Origin: Methylomonas rosea
GTDB taxonomy: Bacteria > Pseudomonadota > Gammaproteobacteria > Methylococcales > Methylomonadaceae
Direction: 5' to 3'
DNA: 38,858 nt
Assembly (NCBI RefSeq): GCF_024505055.1
Contig: NZ_JANIBL010000025.1
Coordinates: 1 to 38,858 of the forward strand
Position numbers and translations under genes: made by a program. Shown one piece after another: positions 17,314-26,679 of the stretch. Each line of letters opens with the position of its first letter. Positions within the stretch are counted from its first letter, which is position 1. The notes under the pieces were generated by a model that had not been told where the DNA came from, did not search any database, and saw only the letters and a list, made by a program, of their open reading frames with translations.

Positions 17314-18243
17314 ATGGCCTCACTGAACTATCACCACTTGCGTTATTTCTGGATGATCGCCAACGAAAATAATCTGACGCGGGCGGCTGAACGCTTACAT
17401 GTGTCACAGTCGGCGCTCAGCATTCAATTACGCCAGCTCGAAGAGTCGTTTGGGCAAAAGTTGTTCGAGCGCGAAGGCAAACGCCTGCAATTGACCGAAG
17501 CCGGGCGGATTACCTTGGATTACGCCAACGCCATTTTTCGGGCAGGGGATGAATTGATCAGTCTGATGCATGGCCGCTCAGCAGCGGAGCGCCAGTTGTT
17601 GCGGATTGGGGCGGTCTCGACGCTGTCGCGTAATTTTCAGCTTGCGTTGGTCAGGTCCTTGGTGCAGCGCAGCGACGTCGAATTGGTGCTGCATTCCGGT
17701 AGTCTGCGTGAATTACTGGCGCAAATGCATACCCACACCATCGATCTGGTACTGTCCAATCGGCCAGTACCCCGCGATGCGCAAACCAATTGGCATTGCC
17801 ATCTGTTGGACGAACAGCCGGTCAGCCTGGTGGGTAAACCGGACGACGACAGTCGGCCGTTTCAATTTCCGCAGGATCTGCATAGCCGACCACTGCTGCT
17901 GCCCAGCATCGAAAGTGAAATTAGAGCTGCGTTCGATTTCTTGTTGGAACAAGCCGGGGTTAGGCCGCTTGTGGTGGCTGAAGTCGACGACATGGCAATG
18001 CTGCGTTTGCTGGCGCGTGAATCCGGGCATTTGACCTTGGTGCCGCCGGTGGTGGTACTGGATGAATTGCGCCAAGGTATATTGGTGGAGCGCTACCGCA
18101 TCACCGACATTCGAGAACGCTTTTATGCCATCACGCCAAGCCGGCGTTTCCCCAACGCCTTGGTCAAAGATTTATTAGCCAGATCGCCTGAAGCAAAGGT
18201 TTCCGACAATGATCCCGTCTCAACAATGGGAGACAGGGCTTGA
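17314..18243 (+). CDS. LysR-family transcriptional regulator
   Basis: This 309-aa LysR-type regulator has an N-terminal winged helix-turn-helix (YFWMIANENNLTRAAERLHV at about 11-30, then SQSALSIQLRQLEESFG) and a C-terminal effector-binding domain. The opening LNYHHLRYFWMIA resembles the NhaR-like subgroup. It is divergently transcribed from dabB with 188 bases between, and LysR-type genes are commonly found beside DAB operons, so the dabBA-cysDN operon is its likely target. The effector could be bicarbonate- or sulfur-related; the sequence does not decide. No strong ribosome-binding site precedes the ATG. Confidence 0.88.
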   Translation: MASLNYHHLRYFWMIANENNLTRAAERLHVSQSALSIQLRQLEESFGQKLFEREGKRLQLTEAGRITLDYANAIFRAGDELISLMHGRSAAERQLLRIGAVSTLSRNFQLALVRSLVQRSDVELVLHSGSLRELLAQMHTHTIDLVLSNRPVPRDAQTNWHCHLLDEQPVSLVGKPDDDSRPFQFPQDLHSRPLLLPSIESEIRAAFDFLLEQAGVRPLVVAEVDDMAMLRLLARESGHLTLVPPVVVLDELRQGILVERYRITDIRERFYAITPSRRFPNALVKDLLARSPEAKVSDNDPVSTMGDRA

Positions 18244-18591
18244 CGTGAGCTTGTTCTGAAAGAAAAGGGATGTGATTTTGGAGTGTTTTACTGAGTCAAT
18301 TGGTCTCTAGCTAGGGTAAGGGGCTTCAATCAAATTACCCGTGTCGGCGATATGTTTGGAAAGAAAGGATTCGGATCGCTGCATGCGGTTTTGCCTTGCA
18401 TATTTTGGGCGCACCCAAAGACCGGCATTCGTTTCAGGAATGTCGCTTAATCGTTGTTGGCAAAGGGGCGCCAAATTTATCGGCGGGATAATATTGGTGC
18501 TATTGCCGCCGCTAGGGATATAGTCTTTGGTTTGCAGTGCTGCCGATGGTCTGTTCGAGCGCAATGGCAATCGAAACTTAGGAGGTTGGTC
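18244..18591. other. Intergenic region before the unknown lipoprotein gene
   Basis: I see no firm gene in these 348 bases. A 60-codon frame starting with GTG at 18341 ends in a hydrophobic stretch, but has no ribosome-binding site and a Cys/Arg-rich start, so it is probably chance. The only clear signal is GGAGG at 18581-18585 for the next gene. Confidence 0.5.
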
Positions 18592-20142
18592 ATGAGTATT
18601 CGCCGGTTTGTCGGACGTAGTTCCAAAATCGCCTATCCTAATTCCGGCGTCCTTACCTGCTCGTTACGCGGTTCGGATTTGTGGATACTGACCGTCATAT
18701 TAGCAATAGGCATGCAGGCCTGTGCCGTAAGGCAGCCGGTGGTTTTACCCGCACAGCCGGATTTTGCCGGCTGCGCGGGGTTTTTTCGGGATATGGACGT
18801 CAGAGTCGACGAGTTCGGCGTGGCGGATGCGGCTGCCGCGCGCATCGAGGGCTTTCCAGGCCTGCGTATCGATCGCTTTTTGGCCTCATTTGCCGGCGCC
18901 GATTTAACGGCAGACGCCTACGCCGCGTGGCTGGAACGCTTGCGCGGACTAGATCAAACCGCAAGGCTGAAGGAATGGCGCAATCTGCCGGCTGCGGCAA
19001 AATCCGCCTTGCGAGCCCCGGCGGCTCAAGAGGCTGGGGAGACAATATCCGCTTGTGGCCGAATACTGACCCAGCCGTTATCGAACGCTTCAGACCAACG
19101 CGCTCGGTTATTGTCGAATATACAGCCGCCCGACGCTTATTCGACCTGGCAAAGAATTTTCGGCCTGTATTTCTTGAGCCGCTGGGCCATCGTCGACGGC
19201 GTCCGCCAGTTGCATAACGAAATGCGCGCACCTTTCCTGGCTGCGCATCAACAACCGGCCGAGGGCCGCCTGATACGTTACGAGCCGCCGGTTTCTCCTT
19301 CTATCCAGGCGGCGGAAGTCGCACAGATACTTGCGCAGTCGGCGGCCAATCCCTTGGGTATTCCGGAGCCGTCACCGGCTCAACTGGAGCAATTATTTTC
19401 CGCCTATGCGCCGGGCTGGGTAGTCGATACCGTGAGCGATGATGATCGTATCGGTACGGTTGCCCTCAATGCCGATGGGGAAGCTCAGGTCGATCCACAA
19501 AACCCCAGCGTCTATCGGCTGGCTTCCCATACCCGGTTTGGAAGCCAGGTTTTACTGCAACTGAATTACCTGATCTGGTTTCCGGCCCGGCCGGCTACAG
19601 GTCTGCTGGATATTTACGCCGGTCGCTTCGACGGCCTGATTTGGCGGGTCACCTTAAGAATGGATGGTAGCCCGCTGGCTTACGAAAGCATTCATGCCTG
19701 CGGCTGTTATTACCAGATATTTCCAGGGCAGGGGGTTGAGGTGGTGCAGCCTCTGGATGATTCGGAACCGGTTTTGGCGCCGGTGTCCATTCTCGCCCGA
19801 CAACCCGGCGAACGCTTGTTGGTGAAAGTTGCGGCGGGTAAGCATTTTATCAATGGTATCGCCACCGCTATGCCGGCGACGGATGCGAAACCATATGGCT
19901 GGCTGGATTACGATGCGCTACGCTCGCTGCCCATGGCCGACGGCGGATACCGCAGTATGTTCGACGAAGAGGGCTTGGTTGCCGGCAGCGAACGCCCGGA
20001 AAGATTCCTGCTGTGGCCCATGGGCGTACCCAGCCCCGGCGCCATGCGGCAATGGGGCACGCATGCTATCGCTTTTCTCGGCAAACGCCATTTCGATGAT
20101 CCGTGGTTGTTGGAAAAACTGCTGCGGCCGTTGGGGGAATAA
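18592..20142 (+). CDS. Unrecognised putative lipoprotein, 516 aa
   Basis: I do not recognise this family. The ATG at 18592 is preceded at good spacing by GGAGG; the frame is open further upstream but without such a site. After about 25 residues there is a hydrophobic stretch (LWILTVILAIGMQACAV) whose Cys could be a lipobox, although MQAC is a poor match. The rest is soluble and mixed alpha/beta, with several aromatic-rich segments (STWQRIFGLYFLSRWAIVDG, RLASHTRFGSQVLLQLNYLI) and a C-terminal part with HFDDPWLLEKLLRPLGE. It stands alone between a plus-strand regulator and minus-strand genes. An envelope location is the only reasonable inference. Confidence 0.65.
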   Translation: MSIRRFVGRSSKIAYPNSGVLTCSLRGSDLWILTVILAIGMQACAVRQPVVLPAQPDFAGCAGFFRDMDVRVDEFGVADAAAARIEGFPGLRIDRFLASFAGADLTADAYAAWLERLRGLDQTARLKEWRNLPAAAKSALRAPAAQEAGETISACGRILTQPLSNASDQRARLLSNIQPPDAYSTWQRIFGLYFLSRWAIVDGVRQLHNEMRAPFLAAHQQPAEGRLIRYEPPVSPSIQAAEVAQILAQSAANPLGIPEPSPAQLEQLFSAYAPGWVVDTVSDDDRIGTVALNADGEAQVDPQNPSVYRLASHTRFGSQVLLQLNYLIWFPARPATGLLDIYAGRFDGLIWRVTLRMDGSPLAYESIHACGCYYQIFPGQGVEVVQPLDDSEPVLAPVSILARQPGERLLVKVAAGKHFINGIATAMPATDAKPYGWLDYDALRSLPMADGGYRSMFDEEGLVAGSERPERFLLWPMGVPSPGAMRQWGTHAIAFLGKRHFDDPWLLEKLLRPLGE

Positions 20143-20330
20143 GGCAGGCGGAAGCGGGCCTTGGAGGATGCATTTCATTTCTCAGTCAAGGACATGTAAA
20201 AACGCGAAAAAACCGTCATTTGGCTAACGTGATCGATATTGACGTTAAGCATAAAGGAAGCGGCGAGTGGAAAAGGAACTGCAAAAACGCTGAGAAATCA
20301 TATACAGCGTACTAACTTTAGCCCGCGTAG

Positions 20331-20357
20331 CTCCGATTAGCGATAGCGTAATCGGAG
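20331..20357. repeat. GATTA-core palindromic repeat
   Basis: CTCCGATTA at 20331-20339 pairs perfectly with TAATCGGAG at 20349-20357 across a 9-nt loop. It shares the GATTA...TAATC core with the next hairpin and with 21611-21636. Confidence 0.65.
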
Positions 20358-20367
20358 GACTGTTGGC

Positions 20368-20416
20368 TTCAAAATGTAGGTGCGATTACGCGAGCTAATC
20401 GCACCTACATTTTGAA
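20368..20416. repeat. Long perfect hairpin (21-bp stem)
   Basis: The 21 bases at 20368-20388 (starting TTCAAAATGTAGG) are the exact reverse complement of 20396-20416, with a 7-nt loop CGCGAGC. Stem ends are AT-rich and the core is GATTA...TAATC. It is well placed between convergent genes to act as a bidirectional terminator, but the form also fits a dispersed repeat. Confidence 0.75.
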
Positions 20417-20507
20417 GGACAACTTATTTGCCAATTGTTGTCATTGCAAATTCAATTTTCTTTGGCGGCTAAGCGTCGATAGCCGACAACCCTTTGCCCA
20501 ACTCTCG

Positions 20508-21437
20508 CTATTCCGGCAGACAAAGCTGCCATGTAGGCATCAGGCGTGTAAACATTTCGATTCCTGCAAGTTCGCGGCGCAAGATCTGCCAACGGGCCAG
20601 ATCAAACCAATCCCGATACAAACATGCCATCCAGTCCGCCAGCCGCACGGCGGCATAGGTCTCGGCATCGTTGCTGTCGCAGACAGAAAGGCCGGCGCTG
20701 TATTGGTAGCCGGTGATCACGGTAGTTTCATCATAACCCCAGCGATGGAGTGCAAGCGCAGCCATGCCGGCATGAAATGTCGTCTCCTCGGGCAGACTCG
20801 ATTCCGCAGCCGTGGCTACAGGGTTCAGAGTTGCCGGCAGTTCGGAGAAATGTATGTCTGTAAACAAGGCCTGCACGTGTGCGGCAAGCTCGGGGGTATT
20901 GGCAGCGTGCCAGAAATTGAAGACCACTGTTTGTCGCGGCTGAATCGCCTCCGTGACACCATGGTATGAATCGACGTGCAGCAGAAAGCCAAAGGCTTTG
21001 TTGTACTCAGGATTAACGCTGAACACCGCCTCGCTCTCCGGCGAGGAGAATAATTCCAAAACACCGCCATGGTCGGTTTGCCATTGCTTATTCAGTTGCA
21101 CGACCAGTCGTGCAATTTCGTAACCCACTAGCGGCCGGTCGCTGTGTACACCAATGGCTTGCCCCGGCAGCATGCGTTGCGCCGTGACCAGAACACGATT
21201 CGTGAGAGGCAATCCGGTAATCTCGCGCATTCTAGTAAGCACTTCCGCTTGAAACGTGTCTGGAATATTCTCGGTAACGTCTTTGAGAGAACACCGGTAA
21301 AACGCGCCATCCCGATGCTGCCAGTTACCGTCTTGCAAGAATAAGGAATCAAGTGCAGCGCACTGATCCTGGGAAAAGGCAGCATTTACATAAAAAAACG
21401 GGAACGGGCTATCGTGGTGGATGGGCTGCGCGAGCAA
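20508..21437 (-). CDS. Fe(II)/2-oxoglutarate-dependent oxygenase with extra C-terminal region
   Basis: This 309-aa protein has a prolyl-4-hydroxylase-like double-stranded beta-helix fold signature. The iron ligands His98 and Asp100 lie in GVHSD, the distal His159 in DSYHG, and the 2-oxoglutarate-binding Arg is probably Arg168 in QPRQTVVFNFW. The core ends near residue 180. The remaining 130 residues (HRWGYDETTV, YAAVRLADWMACLYRDWF) are not a domain I can name and could bind the substrate. The start is TTG at 21437 with AAGGAG eight bases upstream. No partner gene, peptide precursor or radical SAM enzyme is visible beside it, so the substrate is unknown. Confidence 0.8.
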   Translation of the reverse strand: MLAQPIHHDSPFPFFYVNAAFSQDQCAALDSLFLQDGNWQHRDGAFYRCSLKDVTENIPDTFQAEVLTRMREITGLPLTNRVLVTAQRMLPGQAIGVHSDRPLVGYEIARLVVQLNKQWQTDHGGVLELFSSPESEAVFSVNPEYNKAFGFLLHVDSYHGVTEAIQPRQTVVFNFWHAANTPELAAHVQALFTDIHFSELPATLNPVATAAESSLPEETTFHAGMAALALHRWGYDETTVITGYQYSAGLSVCDSNDAETYAAVRLADWMACLYRDWFDLARWQILRRELAGIEMFTRLMPTWQLCLPE

Positions 21438-21610
21438 CGGCTAAGCTCCTTTTTGGGTGATATGAGAGGTGGAGTCAGAAGGGGGCAGACGCTGCTATTT
21501 TTGCTGGAAAACTTAGCGTTGTTTGGGCAAATATTGGAAGCGGTTTTCCAGCCTAGGTTAGAGATGCCAACCCAAGGGCAGCATCAATTCCTAACTACAA
21601 GGCATCATTC

Positions 21611-21636
21611 CCGCGATTACGCTTCGCTAATCGCGG
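21611..21636. repeat. GATTA-core palindromic repeat
   Basis: CCGCGATTA at 21611-21619 pairs with TAATCGCGG at 21628-21636 around the loop CGCTTCGC. It lies between two minus-strand genes and belongs to the same family as the hairpins near 20.35 kb; a half unit (GAAGCGTAATCCGGG-like) occurs near 36193-36209. Confidence 0.6.
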
Positions 21637-21684
21637 CTACATCGGCTAGCTGAATCCACAAACCAAAGCTGTAAGTTTTTCACA

Positions 21685-22995
21685 TTACTGCTTCGGATAA
21701 ACCTGCACCCACTCTATTCTGGGGCCGTTCATTTCTTTCACGACGATTTCAAAATCGTTGAAGGCGATGCGCTCGCCGGCTTCCGGGATGTCGCGTAATT
21801 GCGCCAGGATCATGCCTCCCACGGAATCGACGTCGTCCAGATCCAGTTCTTCGTTTTCCACATCGATACCCAGAATCCGCTCCAGCGAGAAAATCGGCAA
21901 GCTGCCTTTGCCCAGCAGGCTGCCGTCATCTTGACGGGTCCAGTCACTTTCGGTTTTTCGAAACTCGTCGCGGATTTCGCCGACCATGGCTGACAGCAGA
22001 TTGTCCAGCGTGATAAACCCGTGCGGCTTATGGCCTTTCTGGCCGATGACCGCGAAATGCGGCGAGCCTTGGGTAAAGCGCCGGAACAATTCCAGGGCCG
22101 GCATATGCGCGGAGATATGTTGAATCGGCCGTAGATAGGGTTCCAAATCGTCGATTTGCTGGCCGTGTTGTTGCGCTAGAAACAAATCCTTCAAATGGAT
22201 AATGCCCAGCACATCGATACCGTTACTGTCGAAATACGGGTAGCGGCTGAAGCAACTGCTGTAAACCGTTTCCAGCATGTGTTGCTGAGATTGGCCTTGA
22301 TACAGCGCGGTAATTTCGTGAATCGGCCGCATCAGATCGGAGACTTCCAGCTTGCCGAAATCCAGGGCCTTGGCCAGCACGTTGCATTCATCGCTGGTCA
22401 GATTCTCGCCGGCCCGGCTGGAGCGCAGAATCAGTTTCAATTCGTCGTTGGAATAATGACTGTCCAGGTTGTGGCCGTCGCTAAGTCCGGCGATGCGTAA
22501 CACCAGATTGGCGCTGCCGTTCAACAACCAGATGGCCGGGTACATCAGCCAGTACAGCGCGTAAAGCGGTCCGGCGCTCCACAGGCCTATGCCTTCCGGA
22601 TTGCGGATAGCCAGCGATTTAGGCGCTTGCTCACCAACGACGATATGCAGGAAGGATATTGTGCAAAACGCAAATGCAAACGAGATGTTATGGATGATTT
22701 CCGGGGAGGTGATTTCGGCTTTGACAAACAGCGGGACTAACAGGTCGGCGAAAGCCGGTTCGCCTATCCAGCCCAGGCCCAGCGACGCCAGGGTAATGCC
22801 GAGTTGGCAGGCCGATAGATAAGCGTCGAGTTTTTTGTGTACTTTGGCGAGAATGCGGCCGCGCCAGCCTTCGGTTTGTTCGATTGTCTTGATTCGGGTC
22901 TGCCTTAGTTTGACCAGACTGAACTCGACCGCAACAAAGAAGCCGTTTAGAAATACCAGCAACAAGGCGCAGGCGACCAGAACAAGATTACTCAT
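21685..22995 (-). CDS. CorC/HlyC (CNNM) family CBS-domain membrane protein
   Basis: This 436-aa member of the hemolysin/CorC family (now linked to CNNM magnesium and cobalt transport or efflux) has an N-terminal DUF21 membrane domain (about 1-190) with segments VLVACALLLVFLNGFFVAVEF and YLSACQLGITLASLGLGWIG-like sequence. A pair of CBS domains follows (about 205-335; MRPIHEITALY, GIIHLKDLFL, HGFITLDNLLSAMVGEI). The C-terminal CorC/HlyC domain contains DVDSVGGMILAQLRDIPEAG and acidic IDVENEELDLDD. It follows the transglutaminase-like gene by 86 bases on the same strand and may or may not be cotranscribed. It is more likely an ion transporter than a haemolysin. Confidence 0.9.
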   Translation of the reverse strand: MSNLVLVACALLLVFLNGFFVAVEFSLVKLRQTRIKTIEQTEGWRGRILAKVHKKLDAYLSACQLGITLASLGLGWIGEPAFADLLVPLFVKAEITSPEIIHNISFAFAFCTISFLHIVVGEQAPKSLAIRNPEGIGLWSAGPLYALYWLMYPAIWLLNGSANLVLRIAGLSDGHNLDSHYSNDELKLILRSSRAGENLTSDECNVLAKALDFGKLEVSDLMRPIHEITALYQGQSQQHMLETVYSSCFSRYPYFDSNGIDVLGIIHLKDLFLAQQHGQQIDDLEPYLRPIQHISAHMPALELFRRFTQGSPHFAVIGQKGHKPHGFITLDNLLSAMVGEIRDEFRKTESDWTRQDDGSLLGKGSLPIFSLERILGIDVENEELDLDDVDSVGGMILAQLRDIPEAGERIAFNDFEIVVKEMNGPRIEWVQVYPKQ

Positions 22996-23081
22996 AAATA
23001 AAGCGTTGATTACAGCGGAATCGCCATTATACCGGGAATCCGCACCTTTGCTCGATGTGTGATGGCGGCGCCGGGTGTGCG

Positions 23082-23879
23082 CTAATCCGGCGGGCCGGGC
23101 AGGCGTTCGACATTGGCGGCCATGTGCATGGGATAAAGCGCCGGGCCGAATTGGGTGAAAATCGCCACGTCCGCCGCGTCGTGGCCGTAAGCGACTATGA
23201 CCCTACCGCCGCATGGTTCGGCTTGCGTCGGGTCGAAGGTATACCAACGCCCACCCACATAAGCCTCGAACCAGGCGTGAAAATCCATAGGCTGCAAGCC
23301 GTATAAATAGCCAACCACCATCCGCGCCGGTATACATAAAGCCCGGCACAGCGCGATGCCCAAATGAGCCAATTCGCGGCAGACGCCTTCACCTGCCATA
23401 TTGGTTTCGACTGCCGACAACTGGAAATGCGGCGAGTCCGGATTGAAACGGATATTGTCGCGTAGCCAGCGGTGCAGCGTCGCGACTTGGTCGTAACCCG
23501 GTAAGGCATCGGCGACGATTTCCTGGGCCAGATCGATAAACCGGTCGGATTCGCAATAGCGGGTCGGGATCAGATAGGTCAGTACCGAATCCGGCAGAGT
23601 TTGCACTTCCGTAAACGGTGCGCCGGGGCAGACGTCGATATGTTCATTGGTATGAATGTCGGCGCTGGTGCGCACGGCAAACTCGCCGGGCGGGGCAATC
23701 AGGCGCTGACAGAGATTGCCGTAGTAGTCGGTATATTCGAATACCGGCACCGTCGGATTTAAGGTATACGACTCGCGGGCCACCCATTGATTGGCGCCGT
23801 TGCGCGGCCGCAGCATCAAAATGAATGGAGTCTCGATGATGACATCGAAGCTTATTTCGCAGCTAGTGCGCAGCCACAT
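23082..23879 (-). CDS. Transglutaminase-like cysteine peptidase family protein
   Basis: This 265-aa protein has a bacterial transglutaminase N-terminal domain (about 1-90, [12 protein letters not shown] onward) and a transglutaminase-like core. The catalytic triad is visible: Cys167 in [10 protein letters not shown], His201 in DFHAWFEAY and Asp216 in YTFDPT. I chose the ATG at 23879, which has AAGGA upstream; the open frame to 24050 would overlap the end of the GH17 gene and lacks family sequence. There is no signal peptide, so it is probably cytoplasmic. Such proteins act as peptidases or amidases as often as cross-linkers. It follows the GH17 gene by 101 bases; the substrate is unknown. Confidence 0.85.
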   Translation of the reverse strand: MWLRTSCEISFDVIIETPFILMLRPRNGANQWVARESYTLNPTVPVFEYTDYYGNLCQRLIAPPGEFAVRTSADIHTNEHIDVCPGAPFTEVQTLPDSVLTYLIPTRYCESDRFIDLAQEIVADALPGYDQVATLHRWLRDNIRFNPDSPHFQLSAVETNMAGEGVCRELAHLGIALCRALCIPARMVVGYLYGLQPMDFHAWFEAYVGGRWYTFDPTQAEPCGGRVIVAYGHDAADVAIFTQFGPALYPMHMAANVERLPGPPD

Positions 23880-23980
23880 ATAGGGTGTCCTTGTGTTGAT
23901 TACCGAAAAATCAGCCTCGGGGCACGCACCGATAGGTGCGGTGCCGGAACCAGCCGCTTGAGCAACATTGATCGTACGCG

Positions 23981-25681
23981 CTAAATCTTGGCTTTGTCTG
24001 AGCGGAGGGGCCAGAACGGGATCGACAGCACCAGTATACACAGCAACCAAGCCGTGAGTTGCTGATTGTAGAAGGTGTAGCCTAAGGCTACCGGTAAACC
24101 TTCGCTAAAGCCCGGATGCGCTTGGATAAAGTCGTAAGCGGCCATGAACTCGTGCGTCTCGCCTATCACCACGGCAAGCATGCCGAAGTTTAAAAAATAC
24201 GCCAGTAAACGGTCGCGCGGCGTTTGCGAATTGCCGCCGCATAGGCTGTCGAAGCGCAGCATATGCCATTGCAGTCGGCGCTGGGCCAGGTATAGGCAAA
24301 TGATCAAGCCGCAGATGCCGATGGCCGGAATTGCGAATTGTTCGACAGGGAAACTCAGATACCGGCCATTGAACGCCAGGCTGTAGGTTTTATACAGCGC
24401 CAGCACCACGAAAAACAGATAGGCGCTTCTCAAGCGGTTTGCCAGGGCCGGCAGCGCGGCTTGGTGGGCTAAAATCGCATAGCAGCGTTGCAGCAACAAG
24501 CCGCTCAACAGGCCGTTGGCTACCACAAGCAAGACGGTGTAAGCCTGTTGCCAGATGCTATAGCTGGTAAACCACAGAAAATCCGCCAGCGTCACCAGGC
24601 ATACCCCAAATATTTGCGCCAAGGTTAAAAATACCAACAAGCGCGGCCACGGCAGGTTTTGTAGTTTTTTAAAATATATCGAGGCAAGCAGCAGCCACAA
24701 ACCGGTCGCCCAGGCAAAGTGCAGCAACCAATCCGGGTTTTCGTAAACCGGGCCAGTCAATGGAAATACCGGTTCCCGGTCGATAGTCAACAAGCCCCAA
24801 TTGGCGCCGACCACGCCTTCGTTATGACTTTTCCAGGGTTGGTTGAAGGCTTCGACAATGTTGTAGTCCAAACCGTGCCGGTTCACGACTTCGATCAGGC
24901 TGCGGATGAAGCGGGTTTCGTTAACCACGCTGGGCACGGCTTGACCACGTTGCCGGCCGGCGGCCGGCCAGCCGGATTCGCCAATCAGAATCGGTTTGTT
25001 AAGACCCATGCTGTGGGCTTTGTCCTGGATTTGCTGAACGATTTTCTCTACATGTCCGGCCGCATCCTCAATCGCCACCGGCTCGTCTTCCCAGTAGGGC
25101 AGAATGTGTACGGTAATAAAGTCCACTTCCTGCATCAGCTGCGGATATTTCAGATAAATAGACCACACATCCGCATACGATACCGGTTGTTTTACCGCCT
25201 GTTTGACCTGGCGGATATAGCCGATCAAGGTGTCTACATCCATGTCTTTGCGCAGTAGGACTTCGTTACCGACCAGCACCCGTTTCACTACATCCGGGTT
25301 GGCGTTCACCGCTTCGATCAGTGCGGCTATTTCCTTTTTATTGCTGGCATGGCCGTCGCCAAGCCAGCCGCCTTGAATCATCTCCACGCCGTGTTTGCGC
25401 GCAAATTCGGGAGTAGGTTGCATGCCGCCGAGGATCGAGTAGGTGCGGATGGTATGGGTTTTATCGGCAATCAAGCCCAGGTCGGCGTCGATATGCTCCG
25501 GCAGCGGAAATTTTTCTTCGATAGGACTAAAGCCTTCGCGATACGGCGCGAACGACAAAGAACGTAATTTACCCGAAGGTACATCGACACCGGCATCCTG
25601 GGGTCGATTCAGGCTCCAGGCGATGGCGCCGTGAACGACAACGATGAAAAGCAGGCAGAACAGCAGATAGGTGGGGCGCAT
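23981..25681 (-). CDS. GH17-like membrane glucan enzyme (beta-glucan synthase/glucosyltransferase type)
   Basis: This 566-aa protein joins an N-terminal signal anchor ([17 protein letters not shown]) to a periplasmic glycoside-hydrolase family 17 domain (about 40-310) and about seven C-terminal membrane helices (about 325-565). The GH17 acid/base and nucleophile are probably Glu140 in LVGNEVLL and Glu235 in LIGESGWP. This architecture matches proteins annotated as beta-(1,3) or (1,6)-glucan synthases or transglucosylases of the NdvC type, which branch or cyclise periplasmic glucans rather than digest them. No ndvB-like synthase is in the window. Ribosome-binding sequence before the ATG is poor, and no other in-frame Met lies close by. 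Confidence 0.82.
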   Translation of the reverse strand: MRPTYLLFCLLFIVVVHGAIAWSLNRPQDAGVDVPSGKLRSLSFAPYREGFSPIEEKFPLPEHIDADLGLIADKTHTIRTYSILGGMQPTPEFARKHGVEMIQGGWLGDGHASNKKEIAALIEAVNANPDVVKRVLVGNEVLLRKDMDVDTLIGYIRQVKQAVKQPVSYADVWSIYLKYPQLMQEVDFITVHILPYWEDEPVAIEDAAGHVEKIVQQIQDKAHSMGLNKPILIGESGWPAAGRQRGQAVPSVVNETRFIRSLIEVVNRHGLDYNIVEAFNQPWKSHNEGVVGANWGLLTIDREPVFPLTGPVYENPDWLLHFAWATGLWLLLASIYFKKLQNLPWPRLLVFLTLAQIFGVCLVTLADFLWFTSYSIWQQAYTVLLVVANGLLSGLLLQRCYAILAHQAALPALANRLRSAYLFFVVLALYKTYSLAFNGRYLSFPVEQFAIPAIGICGLIICLYLAQRRLQWHMLRFDSLCGGNSQTPRDRLLAYFLNFGMLAVVIGETHEFMAAYDFIQAHPGFSEGLPVALGYTFYNQQLTAWLLCILVLSIPFWPLRSDKAKI

Positions 25682-26014
25682 GACAGGGGATGGTTAAGCT
25701 AAGTGAATAAATACGTGGGGTTGCGGGGATTATACAGGCTTGGCGCGCGCTAAAAATCAAAGTCGGCGAGTCAAACGGCTATTCTCGATAAAACTATGTT
25801 ATCTGCCGGCCATGCCGCGGGTTATTTGCCGTATTCCAGGGTGGCTCGGAAGTAAGGTTCAGCGCAAGGCAGCACGACGGGTGGGGCCTGCCAGCAACAT
25901 GCGTCTTTGGTTCAATTATTGCAGACGCTCTGACGCAAGGCTGCGCTGCGACATTTTGGTGGGGTATCAGCCAGTTGCTGTTTTTGAATAAAGCTTTGGA
26001 TATTTCCGATACGC
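25682..26014. other. Divergent intergenic region between GH17 gene and fecI
   Basis: These 333 bases hold the promoters of two divergent genes and no gene of their own that I can support. GATAA at 25787-25791 and TTATC at 25799-25803 form a short palindrome that loosely resembles a Fur box but lacks its full pattern. Confidence 0.5.
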
Positions 26015-26533
26015 ATGAGTGCACAGCCATTGACCGATATTTCCGCGTTCTGGACCGAGTCCTTGGCCGATGAGTTATTGCGTTTTTTAACCGGGCGTTT
26101 GAAATGCCCGGACATTGCTGCCGAATTAACCCATGATACCTATCTGGGCTTACGGCAAATCGCCGAGAAATCGCCGCCGGATAATGCTCGAGCCATGGCT
26201 TTTCGGATCGCGATCAATCTGACCATCGATCATCAGCGCAAAACTATGGTCAGGGACCGTTACGGCTCTGACGAAGATTTCGATGCGCTAGCCGAATCCA
26301 TTCCCGGCAACGCCGCGCCACCGGAACAGGTGTTGATCGGTCAACAACGTTTGGCCGCATTGCAACATGCGCTGGACGAGTTGCCGCAAGCCTGCCGTAG
26401 TGTGTTTTTACTGCACGGGGTCGATGGCCTGACCTATACGCAAGTTGCCGAACGCTTGGGGATTTCCAAGTCTCAGGTCAATAAATTGCTGGCCAAAGCC
26501 ATGGCGCATTGCGCGCGGCAACTGGCCGATTAA
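26015..26533 (+). CDS. fecI: FecI-type ECF RNA polymerase sigma factor
   Basis: This 172-aa ECF sigma factor is for the third iron-uptake cluster. Region 2 shows IAAELTHDTYLGLRQI and ARAMAFRIAINLTIDHQRK; region 4 shows LPQACRSVFLLHGVDGLTYTQVAERLGISKSQVNKLL. It diverges clearly from the fecI at 5353. The fecR partner begins 146 bases downstream, a larger gap than in cluster 2. The ATG at 26015 is the first in frame; ribosome-binding sequence is weak. Confidence 0.92.
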   Translation: MSAQPLTDISAFWTESLADELLRFLTGRLKCPDIAAELTHDTYLGLRQIAEKSPPDNARAMAFRIAINLTIDHQRKTMVRDRYGSDEDFDALAESIPGNAAPPEQVLIGQQRLAALQHALDELPQACRSVFLLHGVDGLTYTQVAERLGISKSQVNKLLAKAMAHCARQLAD

Positions 26534-26679
26534 ATAAAACGCCTGCCTTATTTTTCTTCAGCCCGTCCCACACCCATGTCGTTAACCCCCGCCGCTTGTT
26601 TGCAAAGCCCGTCTTGTTATGATCGCTTTCGTACCTCGCACGTCTTTATCAATATCACCCCTGCTCAATTGGAGATCGC

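Larger units (their letters stand above)
20143..20507. other. Intergenic region with two palindromic repeats
   Basis: No gene is apparent in these 365 bases. The region separates a plus-strand gene from a convergent minus-strand gene and holds two adjacent hairpins (20331-20357 and 20368-20416). Either could stop transcription from both sides. Confidence 0.6.

Noticed and set aside
18341..18523. 60-codon frame from a GTG, with a hydrophobic C terminus
   Set aside because: No ribosome-binding site, Cys/Arg-rich start, and a short frame of this length is expected by chance.
20412..20969. 185-codon plus-strand frame opposite the oxygenase gene
   Set aside because: It is antisense to a gene with complete catalytic residues and has no family features.
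25787..25803. Possible Fur box GATAA...TTATC upstream of fecI
   Set aside because: Spacing and inner bases do not match the 19-bp Fur consensus, and it lies 212 bases from the gene.
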